From contig JAJTUQ010000002.1 of assembly GCA_021399445.1 (NCBI GenBank), positions 4,030,001 through 4,094,000 on the forward strand: a stretch of 64,000 nucleotides of DNA, given 5' to 3'. Positions 45,375-59,333 of this stretch are shown in pieces. A model generated the notes under the pieces. That model saw nothing but the letters and a program-made list of their open reading frames with translations. It did no database searches and was not told where the DNA came from. The stretch is from Xylogone sp. PMI_703 (taxonomy: Eukaryota > Ascomycota > Leotiomycetes). The translations under genes and the position numbers were made by a program. Each line of letters starts with the position of its first letter. Positions within the stretch are counted from its first letter, which is position 1.

Positions 45375-46658
45375 ATGGTTTCCAAAACCAATAGATTATC
45401 ATAGAAGGACCTTGGTAGAGGGCCTTGGTATTGATAAACTCGGGAATAGAGAAGGCGGACTGTGGATAGATGGCCATTCTGTACATAGACTTTGACAAGA
45501 TTGATCTTTCTTTTCCTCTGTATGTAGTTTTGGTGCTTTCAACGTCGGTGGATGGAAAAAGTGGTTTGAACATAAAAAGGGGCAGATTTTCCTAGCAAAT
45601 ATATCTAAATTTGTCACACGAACCAATTGGAGCGTTCTCATTCATTGTGGTATACCTTGATATTTGTACTGATAAAAATTCGAAGAGTAATAATAGTGTC
45701 TTCGAGGGTTATGAGGTTGTGATAAACAGGTGATATCCAGTATATTCAAAGCGAACGATGAGAATGAGCACCACGTCACGGGCTCAAAAGTACATGAATG
45801 TTGGCGTTAGTCTCAGCAAGAGGAGAAGATGTTGTAATGCTTTGAATCTATGACTGGAAGTAGTGATGTTGGTGCTTTTTTTTTTGACTCGTTAGAGATT
45901 GAGGAAGTGCAACATTCCCTTTGATTTCTGGAATGCTCCTAGAACCATGGATATAATAACAAGCCGTTGCGATAATCATATAAGAGATTGATCCGGATAT
46001 CCCCATTGACTTCGCAAGAGAGATGCGTACTGCAAGTCGTAGGCCCCTAGGACGATAGCGTCAGGAAATCTGGTCCCATTAATGAACTATCAGTTTGTTA
46101 CCTCAGTACGGAGGTACAGTTGCCGCTTTTGGCTTACTAAGTGACTGTTGCTAGTTAGCTACCTCGTACCATGGCCGACTTCACTGTAAGCATTTGTTAC
46201 CTTCAGCATATCTACAATTAGGAATCCTATGTTAACCAATGGAGACTAGGTTGTACGGGATTCTAAACCATATTAATTCGGCATGCTGACTTTGAATAAC
46301 AGCTATGTAAACTACTGTAGATTTCAAAAGTTGCAAGATGGGGATGACGCTACCAACAATCACCCAGACTCAAGGGAGAAGACACAAGGAGTATTAATTA
46401 GTTTTCTTTGGATATAAAGCGTACCTTCCGCTAACATACATATCAAAACTCGCTAATTGGGTCCATATCATAGTGTCATGTAGAAGTCGAGTGATATTTG
46501 CACAATGAAGGAACTAATGCACATATAACATGATACCCAGAAATCCTCCCCTGGAACATCTCTCCCTTTTTGATAGAACCCCATGGAATGCTTTTAGGAC
46601 CAACAAGAAAAAGACAGAAGAATTTTCAATGCACTCCCAAGAGCATATAACTGCCACC
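45375..46658. other. Convergent intergenic region
   Basis: AT-rich space between the ends of cbh1 and scp160. No coding sequence supported. A T9 run lies near 45879. Confidence 0.5.
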
Positions 46659-49600
46659 CTATCCCCTGTTCTCATTTGCTCCACCCTCCTTTACCGCCTT
46701 CAAAATTAGCTCCTTGGCCTTTTCAACACCATCTGCACTTCCAGAAATTTCAATAGCTTCGTCTCTAGCTTGGTCGCGAGGTACAGTGATCTTGCAGCCT
46801 GTTGCCTCCCTGATGCTGTTGACTTTGCTGCCACCCTGTCCAATGACATACCGGTAGGTGCGTGGGTCTGGTAAAACTAGGTAGCCAGTGGTGTTATTCT
46901 TCAAGGCCTGCTCAATAGCTGCTTGAAGAGCAGCCTTTGCCTTAGGGACATTTTCTTCTGGGCCTCGTAAGACCCAAGGAATCTCACCATCCAGCTCAGA
47001 GCCACTGTTGCTAACGACATTCCACGAGAAGGCATCGGCAGTCTTATCCGCATCATCTGTAATCAGGGGCAACGACCCGCCATTTGCCCGAGTACTTGGT
47101 GCCGCTGGCTTGGGTGGGACCTTATGGCCAGCATGGTCAACAGTGACCTGATGATTATTCCTCAACTTTCTGAAGAACTGGCCATTGTCTGCAACGATAT
47201 GATGGACACTTCGAGGAACTTGAACAGTCTCTCCGGCTGCCTCTTTCGTGACTTCAAGTATGTGAGCTTGAGCTTTCTCAACATTCTCAGGTCGGCCAGT
47301 AATCTTGATATTCGTCTGACCGCTGCCTTGTTTTGGAATATCAATTGAAACTTTGAACTGAGATTCCAAATTTCTCTTTGTATCTCCACCACGACCAATA
47401 AGATTGCGATGTTTATCAGTTGGGACATCGATGGTCTCAGTGACCTGGCTCTCACGCTCGGCAATGATATCCTGCATCTGTGCAATGATCTTATCTACTA
47501 CATCCCTGTTGCCCTCGATCTTAATGGTATTCCCATCAGAATCGGCTTTAGGAAATTGTACAGTACGAGCTAGCTCTCTACGGTCGTCGGATCCGCCAGC
47601 CTTGAGAATGATATCACGGAGATTTGCGCCTATCACACATTAGCTAGGGTATGAAAATGAGTAGAAATTAAGGCTTACCTCCAGAACCAATCAAGGCTCT
47701 ATGATGCTTCTTGTCCACCTCTAAAGTCTTTGTAACGATCTGATCAAAGACGTTCTTCTTTTCCTCAAGCATCTTCTTTGCTTGGGCAACCTGTGACTTG
47801 GTACCCTTGAGCTGAATCTCGACCATTCCAGAGGGATCCTTGACATCTCGAGCATTTGGCACGTCGATTTTAGCGCCGGTTAGCTGACGAAGTTCATCCA
47901 TCCCACTTCCGCGCTGGCCAATTAAAGATGGGATCTGACTCTGCTGAACAGTAACACTATCAGTGTACGAATTGTCCTTAAGGTATTGAAGTAGGGAGAG
48001 GATTTCGTCTCTTGCTTCGTCGGCTCCTTTCTTTGGTCCTTTGACAATAACCTCATTAGGTGCTTGCTCCCTTCTCTTTTTGCCACTCTCGCTAGCTGCA
48101 TCAGCATTTGACTGATCATCCGCAGCAGGCTTCGCTGAGCGAGGGAAGTGAATTTGGACCTTGTATCGTGTTTGAAGTCTGTTAATCTGAGACCCTCCAG
48201 CACCGATGAGTTCACGGTGGTACTTGGGTTCAATTAGCAAAGTATAGGTTGCCTCATCAGCCCATTGTTTGCCAAGAGAGGTGATATGGGCTTTGGCGGC
48301 TTCGGCCTTCGCCTTTGGCCCCTTCAATTCAACCTTGCCGTTATCAACTTGAATCTCGACATCGAACTTTTCGCGAAGTTCACTGATATTGCTACCACCT
48401 TTGCCAATGAGTTTGTTTGCATGAGCCTGTGGGAAATCGAACGACATAGTGAAACCACGTTCCTTTTCATCTTCTATTGCTTGGACAACGAATGCTTCTA
48501 CTTTTTCGGCTAGAGCTTCAACAGCAGGAGCTGGGCCACGAAGAGTGACAACAGTGCCAGCAGATGAGACTCTTACGGGGATTTGATCGGCGGCTCGCTC
48601 TTGCTGCTCTTTCTTGATGAATTTTCGAAGTTTTTCGTGGAAACTAAGATCATCAGCTAAGGGATTTGCATGAGGGATTTCAGAGTTACCTACATCTGGG
48701 GCACATCTATCTGCTTGGAGACAATCTCCGCTTGAGCATTGATGATCTCCAAGATATGCTTCTCGGCATCTTCCAAACCCTTCTTGAAGGCACGAACTTG
48801 GTCAGCAGTTGGCTGGCCACGTGGAACCTTGTACTCTGGCTCCAGTCCCTCCGGCCCTTCAAAAACAAGAAGTACTGGAGCGTCACCCTCTGCAGGGTCA
48901 GGGAGAATTACGTGTACTCCATAATCTTTCCTTACGCGTGGGGTAATATCATTGCGAAGATGTTGGTGGAAGAATGGATCGACAGGAATATTGGACATCC
49001 TAGAGGGAGGAAGGCCATTGAAAATGCTCGTAATTTCGGACTGCGCGCGGATAGCATTCTTGCCATCACGAGAATATAGCTCCCATGGGGCAACGGGTCC
49101 CTCACGGCCAATAGGGGTAACAATATGTGCCTGGTGTTGCCTTTCAAGTCTCTCAATTTCTTTACGCTCTCGCAAATATCTCGCCAAGTTCCGGGCGTGC
49201 GCGCTAGTATCACAGCGGGTGTTTCTGAGCAGACGGGCAACATCAATGCTTGAGCTCTGCATACCCATAGCGAGATCCATAGCTTTTTCCGCTGCTGCCT
49301 GAACTTTATCTGCGGGTCCAACAACGGTGATCATATCATCATCCTCGTCTGTGGGCAAGATTATGGCACAACCAGTGTCGGCGAAGAAGTCGTTGACAGG
49401 AATACCACGTTCACCTACAATGAACTGATGACGACCTTTATTGATAGCCAATTGTTCCAAGATGAGCTGTTGTCGTAGTTCATCAACCTGCCTCTCGATT
49501 TCTGCTCTTGCTGCTTGAACGGCAGCACGATCACCGGCAAGCGTGATGTGGTGGTCTCCCATAGCGGGAGCGAAGGTAGGCCGCTGGCCTCCGCTTGGAG

Positions 49601-50739
49601 CCTGAGGAGCTGCGAACGTGTTATGCTGAGGCACGCGAATTTGGACACCTTTAGCTTCTTCCAATGCATTGGCTCGCGCATTATGAGGACCTGCAATAAA
49701 AGGGTAGAATTCCGCTGGTATATCCCTGAGTTTTGTAGTCATTGTAGCAGTTCGCTCGCCGGCTATCTTTAAAACTTCTTGTCTTGCCATTTCAGCAGCG
49801 TGAGCATTGCCTTCAATCAAGACATCAACAACGGCATCGTCGTCATCGTCGTCAGCTGGGGCGGGTGATTCATCTCTTGGCATCTGAATACGCGCACCGG
49901 TCTTCTCCTGCAATGCCTTTATGGTTGCACCTCCCTTGCCAATTATGTGTGCTCGGGTGGAACGGGGGATGGGAACTTTAACAACTTGCTACAAAGATAT
50001 TAACTAACTTGAACAGAGCATAAGGAGAAGAAGGTAATCTTACCTTCGATCCCACCTGACCAATAACATCCTTCAAGGCTTGGCGGCAAGCATCCTGTGG
50101 ACCGACGGCAGTGAAGATTATGACCCCTTGAGGTCCAGTTGAGGTCGTGACTGTAGCCTTGGATCTCTTGTTGATATCCTTGAGAATATCTGGCAAGGGC
50201 TTTTTCATCTGGGCGCGGGGGAGCATCTGGTTTGGGAACATCTGGATCCTCTCTGACTGGCGGCCCGGCATTGACATAGTCTGGGGTCCAGACGTAGGTG
50301 TCGCAGTCCCAGAATTGGGCGTAGATGCACCATTGGGAGAATTGCTGTTGGCTCCGGGCTTTTTGGATGTCCAAATAGGTGCTACATTTGTAGTCTGCTT
50401 TGGTTTCGGAGCCCCACCAAGCTCTGGGAATAGCTCGTGCGACTGTGTGTCCAATACCACGCCTTTTTTGCCCTCGTCCGCCTTTTGCTTCCCAGCAGCT
50501 TTGGCAGACATGGGCGCGGCCCAGCCAGGAGCATTGCCAGCCTGATTCACATCCTCAAGTACGCTTGCAGAAGCAGGATGTTCACCATGGGGCAGATCAT
50601 CTTCATCAACCACATCTTCGATGGATGCCTTGTGTGCCTCATCGTGCCTTTGCATAAGTTTTTGAGCGGCAGACAATTCGGGTCCATTGCCATCGCTAGT
50701 GACGTGGCCATTTTGAGTTGTGGCCTGTGCGGATGCCAT
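46659..50739 (-). CDS. SCP160: Multi-KH-domain RNA-binding protein Scp160 (vigilin)
   Basis: Four exons: 50739-50044, 49988-48694, 48643-47679 and 47629-46659, with introns of 55, 50 and 49 nt. The product is 1308 residues, close to vigilin-family size. The N-terminal ~190 residues are disordered and rich in Asn, Pro and Ser. A long row of KH domains follows. Those with the GxxG loop intact include IIGKGGATI, LIGKGGSNI, LIGAGGSQI, LIGQRGSGM, LIGSGGANL, LIGRGGDTK and the last YVIGQGGSKV. Others have degenerate loops (for example FIVGERGIPV and FFRKLRNNHQV), as in yeast Scp160. Role: binds polysomal mRNAs at the ER, affects codon-specific translation, ploidy control and G-protein signalling. 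An in-frame upstream Met at 50769 is possible, but MASAQATTQNG is the typical start. It converges with cbh1 and diverges from ste20. Confidence 0.93.
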
Positions 50740-53206
50740 GTTCAATAATGCAACGTTTCCAATAGACAAAATTCGAGGTGATAATCCAGATGGTGATAGG
50801 GAATTAGATCAACGGCACATAAAGAGCTGAGATCACTGGCATTTATTCTCAGCAGAATTCTTTTTCCTTGAATACTACATGAAATCCAACTAGAGAATCC
50901 AATTGCACTTACCAAATGGTATAGGGGAGCTTTGGTAAGCGTTATAATTCCAAGTAAGATACCAGTTAGACCGGACCGAGAGAAATGTTGAGGCCACGCA
51001 GACAATTTGGGGAGAGAGCTTCTATGATCTGGAGAATGGCATAGAGGGCAATGAGCAAGGTTAAAGGCCAAGAGTGATAAACCAAAGACGATATAAAATG
51101 TACGTGCGAGAAACAGCAAGTACAAGTGAATTGGGGAGTTAATATCCTGTTGCTTAAGCAGAGGGATAATTAACAGGACCGGTACAAGGAGCACGAGCTT
51201 CATGAAGTTGCTCGATGTGGAGATAAATATAAGCGAGAGCCAACCCAGTCCAGCCAGTCCACTTCATGATTGGGGCCTGATATATGAGGCTCTGAGGATA
51301 TTACCCTCTGGCTTCAAATTTGGACTATCTAGAATGAGGTTCTGACTGGAACTGTCATTGAAGCCTAAGACTACATGACTGTATACTACCAGATCCCTAA
51401 AATGTAGGCCTTGCAAACTTAGTTTAGACTGAGATCTCCTTTCCACCCAACGCAATTATTTGTAGATAACAGTCCCTTGTATATCACAACTCTCTCCAAG
51501 AGAGATTCATATTAGATAATTAGATACTCGTATGTGAACGTCATCTAAATAATATGGCTGGTTCTGCTGCAAGTAGACTACCAAAAGAGCAAGGCAGCTT
51601 CAGCCAACAGCGGCTGGTACCGTCCCGGGGTCTCAGTTTTAGCCTTCGGATGAAGACCCTTCAATCATCGAACTTGACGCAGCAGGAATTGAGCCCAACC
51701 TGTAAAGCATTAAGACATTTCTTACCATAACTGACTGGAGATACTGAGATAGAACGAGGTTGGTGTCTCAGTGTCCAGAGTTGTTGCCGCCATTACCTTG
51801 ATGCTCAGATTCCATTCCGTCCTTGCTCTCAAAGAATGACACCAGCACTAAAATATATTAAGTGACCATACGTGTCTCACCTTTTGGTGGCTGAAGCCTC
51901 AACAGCGCAGAGTTTAGCACAAGTAAAGGCACGCCCAGCTCTCGAATCCAGCTAGCCTACAGCCTTGTCAGCAAAACAGATGACGTGAAACCACCACCGA
52001 AGAATATGACGGCCTTTCCTGCATGCTACAATCGATAATCCGAGAAAAATATTCCATTTCTGGTTGTTTGGCCCGTTTGGTCACCTCAGGTAGGATCTAG
52101 TTATGCATCTTCCGTCACCTGGATGAGTGGAACCATTAGATGTATGTGATATCGGATCTGATCAACACTCAGCTCAGGCTCCTGGCCTGTGATGCCCAGC
52201 GAGCGCTTGGAGCACCGTACAGAGATTTGCTGATAGGAAGGCATCCCGGCAGGTGAGGGAGTCATCAGGATATAAAAGAAGCTCAGCAGTGCGGGGAAGC
52301 CGTGGGTTTTCTCGAAGAAACGAAAGTCTATTAGTTAGCAGCAGTGTAATGCTCCAAGCCATAGCACATGCCGGCTGATATCAAATCGCCTGGTACCGTA
52401 CTCGCCGTATTACAAGTTCAGTACCAGTAAAAGAGTTGGGTCCATGAACGCGAATAATGTGGAACCCACAACAACGGTCGTTCACACCATTGCTGGCCGC
52501 TGTTGGACGGACTGGCTGCGCTTGATAAATGGGCCCGGCCAGAAAGCAACCGCAGATCCCTTCGTGCAGAAAGCACCTGCTGCGACGTCTCCTCTGCCCC
52601 GTTACAGCCAGATTTCGTCTGGTCTATCCGGCACAGGCTCGGTAGGTCATTTCGGTCTCTTTTGCACGAGAAGGGACAGAGCGAGATAGAGAAAAACAGA
52701 GCGCTCTCGAGAGATCCAGCAAGCGTCAAAGTAGTCAGAGCGAAAAGGGCAAAAATAGTAGCGACTCGACTGGTAGCGCTCGCTGATCGCTGCCGCAGCC
52801 GCGAGCAAGTTCCCAGCTGTCAGAACCTGAAGAGGAGCCACTGTCGAGAGACCCAGAGACCCAAGAGACCCAAGCGCCCGTCGCAATCCAGCCAATCTTC
52901 CGCCTCCACACAGAAAGTGGCCGTCACGGCAGATTCCTGTCAAGGCCAATCCTTTTTGCATCCCTCTGCACTCTTCTCCCTTGCATCGATCCGTCACTGT
53001 GTACTCTGGTAGTCGCCATAGCCTCTGTGTAGATCAACCATCGCCATTGTCCTTGAAGACCGCGAAAAACGGTGTCGCAGCCGCCAATTCGTCTTGTATG
53101 TGGGCAGCCGCCTGCGATTGGCTGCTGATCCAGCGTTGAAACCACCACACCTTCCCAGAATTCAAGCCCCTTCCTTCAAACGGACTTCCTGGACTCCCGA
53201 AAAGCA
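50740..53206. other. Long divergent region, scp160 / ste20
   Basis: 2.5 kb between divergent start codons. No gene supported. The right half (52440-53200) is richer in GC and has plus-strand open frames (one of 169 codons at 52503-53012) without domains, consistent with a long 5' leader of ste20. It contains a GAGACCCA tandem repeat. Confidence 0.45.
52848..52872. repeat. Tandem GAGACCCA repeat
   Basis: Three copies of GAGACCCA, the last two separated by one A, located about 340 bases upstream of the ste20 start codon. Short enough to be incidental. Confidence 0.7.
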
Positions 53207-55959
53207 ATGATGGAAGAGATAAAGTCGACAGGTCGACGCCTGACCAAGAAGCCACCCCCCAGCAGCTCAGCGGCGCTCGCGTCGAATAACCTCACGGTCG
53301 ATATTCGAGGCAACGACAATCGATCTCTTCGCAGCCAGCGAAGCTCTGGCAGTTTGCAACGAGCTCCCTCCGCGCCGTACCCCAGATCCAACAACATCTT
53401 CAGCACCCAGCGAAAGCGAACTTCTCACAACGCCGCCGACTACGCTTCCTCCAGCTCGTCACTCGATCGCCAGGCGTCGAGCCCCTCCGATTACATCGCC
53501 TCGCCAGGTGGAAGTGGCAATCGATCTTCCTATCCAACGGGCGCGTTGCTCAATGAGAAGACTCCCGAGGAGTTCGTTGGAGCTCCATTTGATAGCTCTA
53601 CCATCTTGAATCACCTGGATTCTACCAAGGCCACGGGCTATCAGAACTCGCTGCGACGACCAGCACCCCCTCCCTTATCGCACACCAGCCCCGATGTGAG
53701 ATTGATGGGCCCACCACTTCGAAATTCATCCAGCTTCTCTTCGGTTGATAAAATGAACGAGAAGACCCCTCCACGCGTCAATGAACCTCATCAGCAACAA
53801 CCACAACAACTGCATGTAAGTCCAAAGAGATATTCAGATGAAGCCAAAGAGACGAAAGCGAGCAATGTGCGAAAGAAATCTGGGTTTTCAGGATTTATGA
53901 GTAGTATTGGAGTTGGCTCGCCGAGAGGGGTTAAGATCTCGGCGCCGGAGAACCCAGTACATGTTACCCACGTTGGCTACGATAATGAGACTGGCCAGTT
54001 CACAGTAGGTTCCCATCATTCCATCATGAACACCTCACCTTTACTGACATATCTCTAGGGTCTTCCCAAGGAGTGGCAACGAATGATCAATGACAGTGGC
54101 ATCACAAAGAAGGAGCAAGAACAACATCCCCAGACCATTGTCGATATCGTGGGCTTCTATAAGGAAAATGCAGATAAGGCAGGTGAAGACGTTTGGGATA
54201 AGTTTGATCATGCCAAGGTACCTGAACTCTCCCTGGGAGCGACCAGCCCCGCACCATTGTCACCTTCTATGTCCAACACCGTGAACTACGCGTCGATGGG
54301 ACCTGTTATCAGTCCTCCTGCGAGTCCACGATTTCCTGGCAACCATGAGACGAGCTTTGAGAATCCACGATCGCCGCCACCCGTACCTAGACCAAATGGC
54401 CAGGGAACAGGACTGCCAATTCAGCCAAAGGACCCAAGTGTTCTCGTACCCACCCGACCGGCACCGCGGCCCCCTGTGGCATATCAGGGTCCCACAAGAG
54501 CTGCCCCGCCCCCTCCTTTGATGGGCAAAGACTCTGGTATCTCAATGCCACGTCAAAGCGACGATCTACCGGCTAAAGCATATGTTCCACCACCACAGAC
54601 CGAACCATCCCCCATACTTCAAGACGAACACCGTCCCAGAATTGACACTCGTACAAACGGAGCTTCACCACATATTCAAACCGCACAGACACCTACATCA
54701 CAAAATGCATATCAACAACAGCTCTATCAGCAACAAGAGAGTGCTATGCACCAGGCCCAGCAACAAGCTTCAGGACAGCTTGCACGGAGTCTGAGCAAGA
54801 AGTTACCCCAACAACCTTCCCCTGCAGTAGCCCAGGCAACTCTACAGCGAGCACCCGAAATCAATGGCATTCCGCATCCTAATCAGCAGGCTCGGGCTGT
54901 TCCAGGCGCTCGACCACGCCACAGAGTTAGACAGAGTGCAGGTATTGATGTAGTAGCACGCCTAAAGCAAATCTGCTCTGAGGGTGATCCACGAGATATG
55001 TACCGAAACCTTACCAAGATTGGCCAAGGAGCATCTGGTGGAGTTTTCACCGGATATGAGAATGGTTCTAATCGACTGGTTGCTATCAAACAAATGAACC
55101 TTGAACAACAGCCAAAGAAAGACCTAATTATCAATGAGATTCTAGTCATGAAAGACAGCTCACATCCTAATATTGTCAATTTCATAGACAGCTTTCTGGT
55201 CACAGGCGAACTTTGGGTTATCATGGAATTTATGGAGGGTGGTAGTCTCACAGACGTTGTTACCTTCAATATCATGACAGAGGGACAAATTGCAGCTGTT
55301 TGCCGCGAGACACTAAAGGGTTTACAACACTTGCATTCAAAAGGAGTTATTCATCGTGATATTAAATCCGATAATATTTTACTATCAATGGAGGGCAATA
55401 TCAAGCTTAGTAAGTAGCTCCGCCTTCACACCTTTAGACCTTTATTAACAGCAATCTCAGCCGACTTTGGATTCTGCGCTCAGATCAACGAGGCACATAA
55501 TAAGCGAACAACAATGGTTGGAACACCATATTGGATGGCACCAGAGGTTGTTACTCGCAAAGAATATGGCCGAAAGGTTGATATCTGGTCATTGGGAATC
55601 ATGGCTATAGAGATGATTGAAGGAGAACCACCATATTTGACCGAATCCCCTCTTCGAGCGCTTTACCTCATTGCCACCAATGGTACTCCAGCAATCAAGG
55701 ATGAACATACCCTCAGCCCAGTCTTCAGAGATTTCTTGTATTTCGCACTCAAGGTGGATCCGGAGAAGAGAGCCAGTGCTCACGACTTGTTGCGCGTAAG
55801 TCATTATCAGTGCATTGTGTGCGATCTGCAGTGTTCTAACAAGAAAAACAGCATGATTTTATGAAACAGTGTGCCGATCTTATACAACTAGCACCGCTCG
55901 TCCGCTCGGCAAGACTTGCTCGACAACAAGAGAAGGCCCAGAAGGCAGGAGGTGCTTAA
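53207..55959 (+). CDS. STE20: PAK-family protein kinase Ste20 (CRIB + kinase)
   Basis: Four exons: 53207-54004, 54059-55409, 55461-55795 and 55852-55959, with introns of 54, 51 and 56 nt. The product is 863 residues. The N-terminal ~240 residues are Ser/Pro-rich and disordered. The CRIB/PBD ([20 protein letters not shown], continuing with [11 protein letters not shown] across the splice) binds Cdc42/Rac. A Pro/Gln-rich linker follows (~330-560). The kinase domain starts at ~582 with IGQGASGGV. It shows [25 protein letters not shown] (restored by splicing), the activation loop [15 protein letters not shown] and the usual end. The C-terminus [14 protein letters not shown] matches the Gbeta-binding box of Ste20. 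No PH domain is present, so this is Ste20 rather than Cla4. Role: MAP kinase pathway activation for mating, filamentation and polarity. Confidence 0.95.
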
Positions 55960-57917
55960 GCAACATCGAATTTCACTTGTGAATAAGTCATGGACAACAA
56001 ATTCCATACGTCCTCTATATCACGTTTTCTCGTGACATTTTAAAACTCAGCAAGGCGTTTCAGGCGAAGATGACGGGCCCTCCTTTTCCTCTATTACCAA
56101 AAAAATTTCAAAATAAACTCGACGCCGAGGACACTACGAAAAGTTTCCCTCTGCACATTTCCTTTTGTTGGACTAAGATGACCTTATTGTTGGACTTTTT
56201 ACACCAGGAGGGAACGGGAGGAATTTTAAGACGCAACTCATGACTTGCTAAATATTCCCCCCATTCCTCCTCGAATACTACTTTGATTTGCAGCGGGCAG
56301 GATATGTCCGTCCGTGGAAAAGAAAGATACACACGGAAAATATTTGAAACGACAGAAGGGTGGCGGCTGGCTAGACGAAATGAAATGCTTATGGGCTTCT
56401 TCTTTTATGGGATAGGGAATCGGGATATGGGATGAAATGTTGCGAGAAAGAGAAAGAACCAACCATTCCATGAAAAATTTCGGCAGCATTTGTTGTTTCC
56501 TTGAGCTGTTTCGGTTTTCTTTTCGCAAGAATAACTATGATAGTACAGGCTCACCGCCCCATATTAAATGGATTTTCATTGTTAACTGTCTTTTGGGTGC
56601 TCGTGTCTTTGCCCTCAGTCCTTCTCCCGTCCCGATAATTCCGTACATACGTATTAGCAACAGCACATAACTAACTAGCACCTGTACAAAAGTCTCTCGC
56701 TGTTCATATCAGCGAGCAGACACAACTCACTGATCAAAATCCCAAGACAGGACAGGATAGAGCAGACAACTTAACACACGAGAAATATGCTGCAATATTC
56801 ACCATTCACTGACACTCGCACACTCTCTTTTAACCCTGCCAAGCACGTCCTGCCCACTTTACCTACCTATCTCTACTCACTTACCTCCCAGCCTACAGAA
56901 CTCACACAGAGCAATGAAAGAAACGGACAAGAACGGAACGTCAAGAGGGCTTGATATGGAATTGAAGAAGGCAAAGGAAGTAACTGATCAACATTGTAGC
57001 ATAGTTATCGTAGTGAGAAAGGGAGAAATAGTTGTCCTTGCATATGTGCTTATAGTGGATATTATATCTGGATCTGTACTCTGTATTCTGTAGAGCTACT
57101 GGGGGTTTTGGCTGTGAATAACAGGAATTGACGTTATATTTGGATACATGGAGTGGATTTTGCAACGGTTCTCAAATACTATGACACCATAGCATGTATA
57201 GATTCTACGCGATGTACCCTGAATTCAACATACCATCCATATATTCCAAGTTCAATATTCACATTTAATCAAAGAACACCAAGTTATATAAGACGGAGCA
57301 TTAATTAGCATTTCTACCAGTTAAGCTAGTGCTAACTGCAACTGCTAAGAAGCAACTTTTTTTTATCTCGATTCCGAGAGAAACGCATTTAAGAGCGTAT
57401 GTAAAGAAAAGAATATGTTGCTGCCGTGAAGCAAAAGAAACATCAAAAAGAGGCACCCGAGTGACAATTTTTTTTATCTTCCCAAATTCCTGTTTATTGG
57501 TAAACGCCGGAATTCCCTCGCTGTCTTTACTTTGCAAATCAAAAAGAGCAAAAAATCAAAGTCATCAACGCAGAACGTAAAAAAGCCAAGTTGTTACAAA
57601 GAGAAAAATATTTCCCTCGCCCATAATCATTTGTGAGGCGTTTTTCGAGACGCGCGCGCATTTCATGTGACTAACACCAATCCCACCCCTTTATAAGAAA
57701 ACCCGAATTTGTTGCAGTGCCGTTGTAAAATTCCCGTTAAAAAGACTTTCTATGCAAGGGGTATCATTGATATAGTTATTCCTTTTTTTAATAAAAACCT
57801 TCATGCCCAGTGAAAAATTGAAAATGCCATTAAATTATTCAGTCGTTGACTTGTGGATCGTGTGGTTGCCGCGCGTATGCAACGACTAATGCTGGTTTTC
57901 AAATTCCTCACTAGCAC
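55960..57917. other. Convergent intergenic region
   Basis: About 2 kb between the ends of ste20 and the arabinitol dehydrogenase-like gene. AT-rich with many T and A runs toward the right (57350-57800). No coding sequence supported. Confidence 0.5.
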
Positions 57918-59333
57918 TCAGTAAAGGGTGTAACCTCCATCAATGATGACATTGGCGCCGGTCATGAAGCTGGATGCGTCAGAGGCAAGGAAGACGGCGA
58001 GACCGTTGAGCTCGTCGACACCACCGAGACGCTGTTGAGGAGTCAACTGGGTCCAGATCTTCTTCTGGGCATCGAGAGCAGGAACGCGGTTCAGCTCAGT
58101 GTCCATGTAGCCAGGGCTGATGCAGTTGACACGAACGTTGAACTTGGCCCACTCAGCACCCAAGCTCTTGCCGAGCTGGATGACACCAGCCTTGGAGGCG
58201 TTGTAGCAAGATTGCTCTTGCGGAAAGTTAACGATGCTTCCGGACATGGAGGCAACGAGAACAATGGAGCCGGGCTTGCCAGCAGCGATCATGGCCTTGC
58301 CGACGGCCTGGGACATCAAGAATGAACCAGTCAAGTTGATATCGATCAGACGACGGAACATGTTGGGGTCGTATGTCTCAGCTGGGATGTTGGAATCGGC
58401 GATACCAGCGGAGTTGATGAGGACATCGGGAGTGCCATACTTCTCAACAACGGCGTTGACGGCCTCGTTGATGGCGTCTCCATCACGAACATCGACCTTG
58501 AAGAAAGCGACAGGGAGACCGGTGAGCTTGTGCAACTCAGCAGCAGCCTCATCACCGAGATCCTGGTTGGCGTCGAAGATAATAACGCTCTTGGCACCAG
58601 CCTCAGCACAGGCGCGGGCCATATGGTTGCCAAGACCACGCGCACCACTAAGCGAAAGACAGACGGGTTAGCCAGCTGTGCCACAAAATTCCAAAAGGGG
58701 GCTAGCCGATTTGCCTCGGAAGGTGGTGCAGTGGGGTGAAGAGGCCGAAAATAGAACTCCGATCTGACAATCCAGAACGCAGTGCCGAGCCAGTCGAGCC
58801 AGTCCAGGCACGTCGTCTAGCAAGGTGCCGTGATGAGCGGTATCACGGCCGCGATCACGAGTGGCAAAAAAATTGGTGCAATGCAGCTCCCTTTTTTGCG
58901 GAGACCCCGACCCCATGAATCTGCCATATGACAGGTCGTGGCGTGGTGTTTGCGTTTCGAAGGCAAAAGTGAAAAAAAGAAAGGAAAAGACTTACCCAGT
59001 GATGATGACGACCTTGTCCATGATGCTCATCTTCTGGAGCGTCTTGGGCATGGCATTGAAGGTTCCCTTGGTCAGGGGCTTGACGGACTCAGCTTCGGCT
59101 CCGGCCTCCAGAGAGGTGGTGGTACCGCGGACGGGGATGGTCGAGTGACGGCCCTGGGCTTCGCCTTTGCCATTGTAGACAGAAACTGGAATTTCGCGCT
59201 CAGCAATGATTTCGACATCGTCGCGGAGCTTGGCCGAACCTGAAAATAGTGCTCGTGGAGCTCTGGCAAGGGTAGGAGTGGCGCGAGAAGTCAATCTCGT
59301 GGCACGGAAAACAGAAGATCTGAGTGCAGACAT
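57918..59333 (-). CDS. D-arabinitol dehydrogenase-like SDR with mitochondrial presequence
   Basis: Two exons: 59333-58996 and 58647-57918. The 348-nt intron is by far the longest in the window. The product is 355 residues. The N-terminus (SALRSSVFRATRLTSRATP ... RAPRALFSGS) is rich in Arg, Ser and Ala without acids, a strong mitochondrial presequence. A ~65-residue linker precedes the SDR domain (~residues 104-355). The splice restores VVIITGGARGLGNHMARA. Then come FDANQDLG (acidic residue after beta 2, suggesting NAD), DVLINSAGIA, the catalytic Ser in VASMSGSIVNF, the YNASK motif, SPGYMDTELN and a C-terminal GANVIIDGGYTLY. The layout and SPGYMDTELN resemble fungal D-arabinitol 2-dehydrogenases and mannitol dehydrogenases. 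The substrate assignment is less certain than the family. Confidence 0.85.

Noticed and set aside
52503..53012. 169-codon plus-strand frame upstream of ste20
   Set aside because: Low-complexity Arg/Ser composition without conservation signals. More likely ste20 leader sequence.
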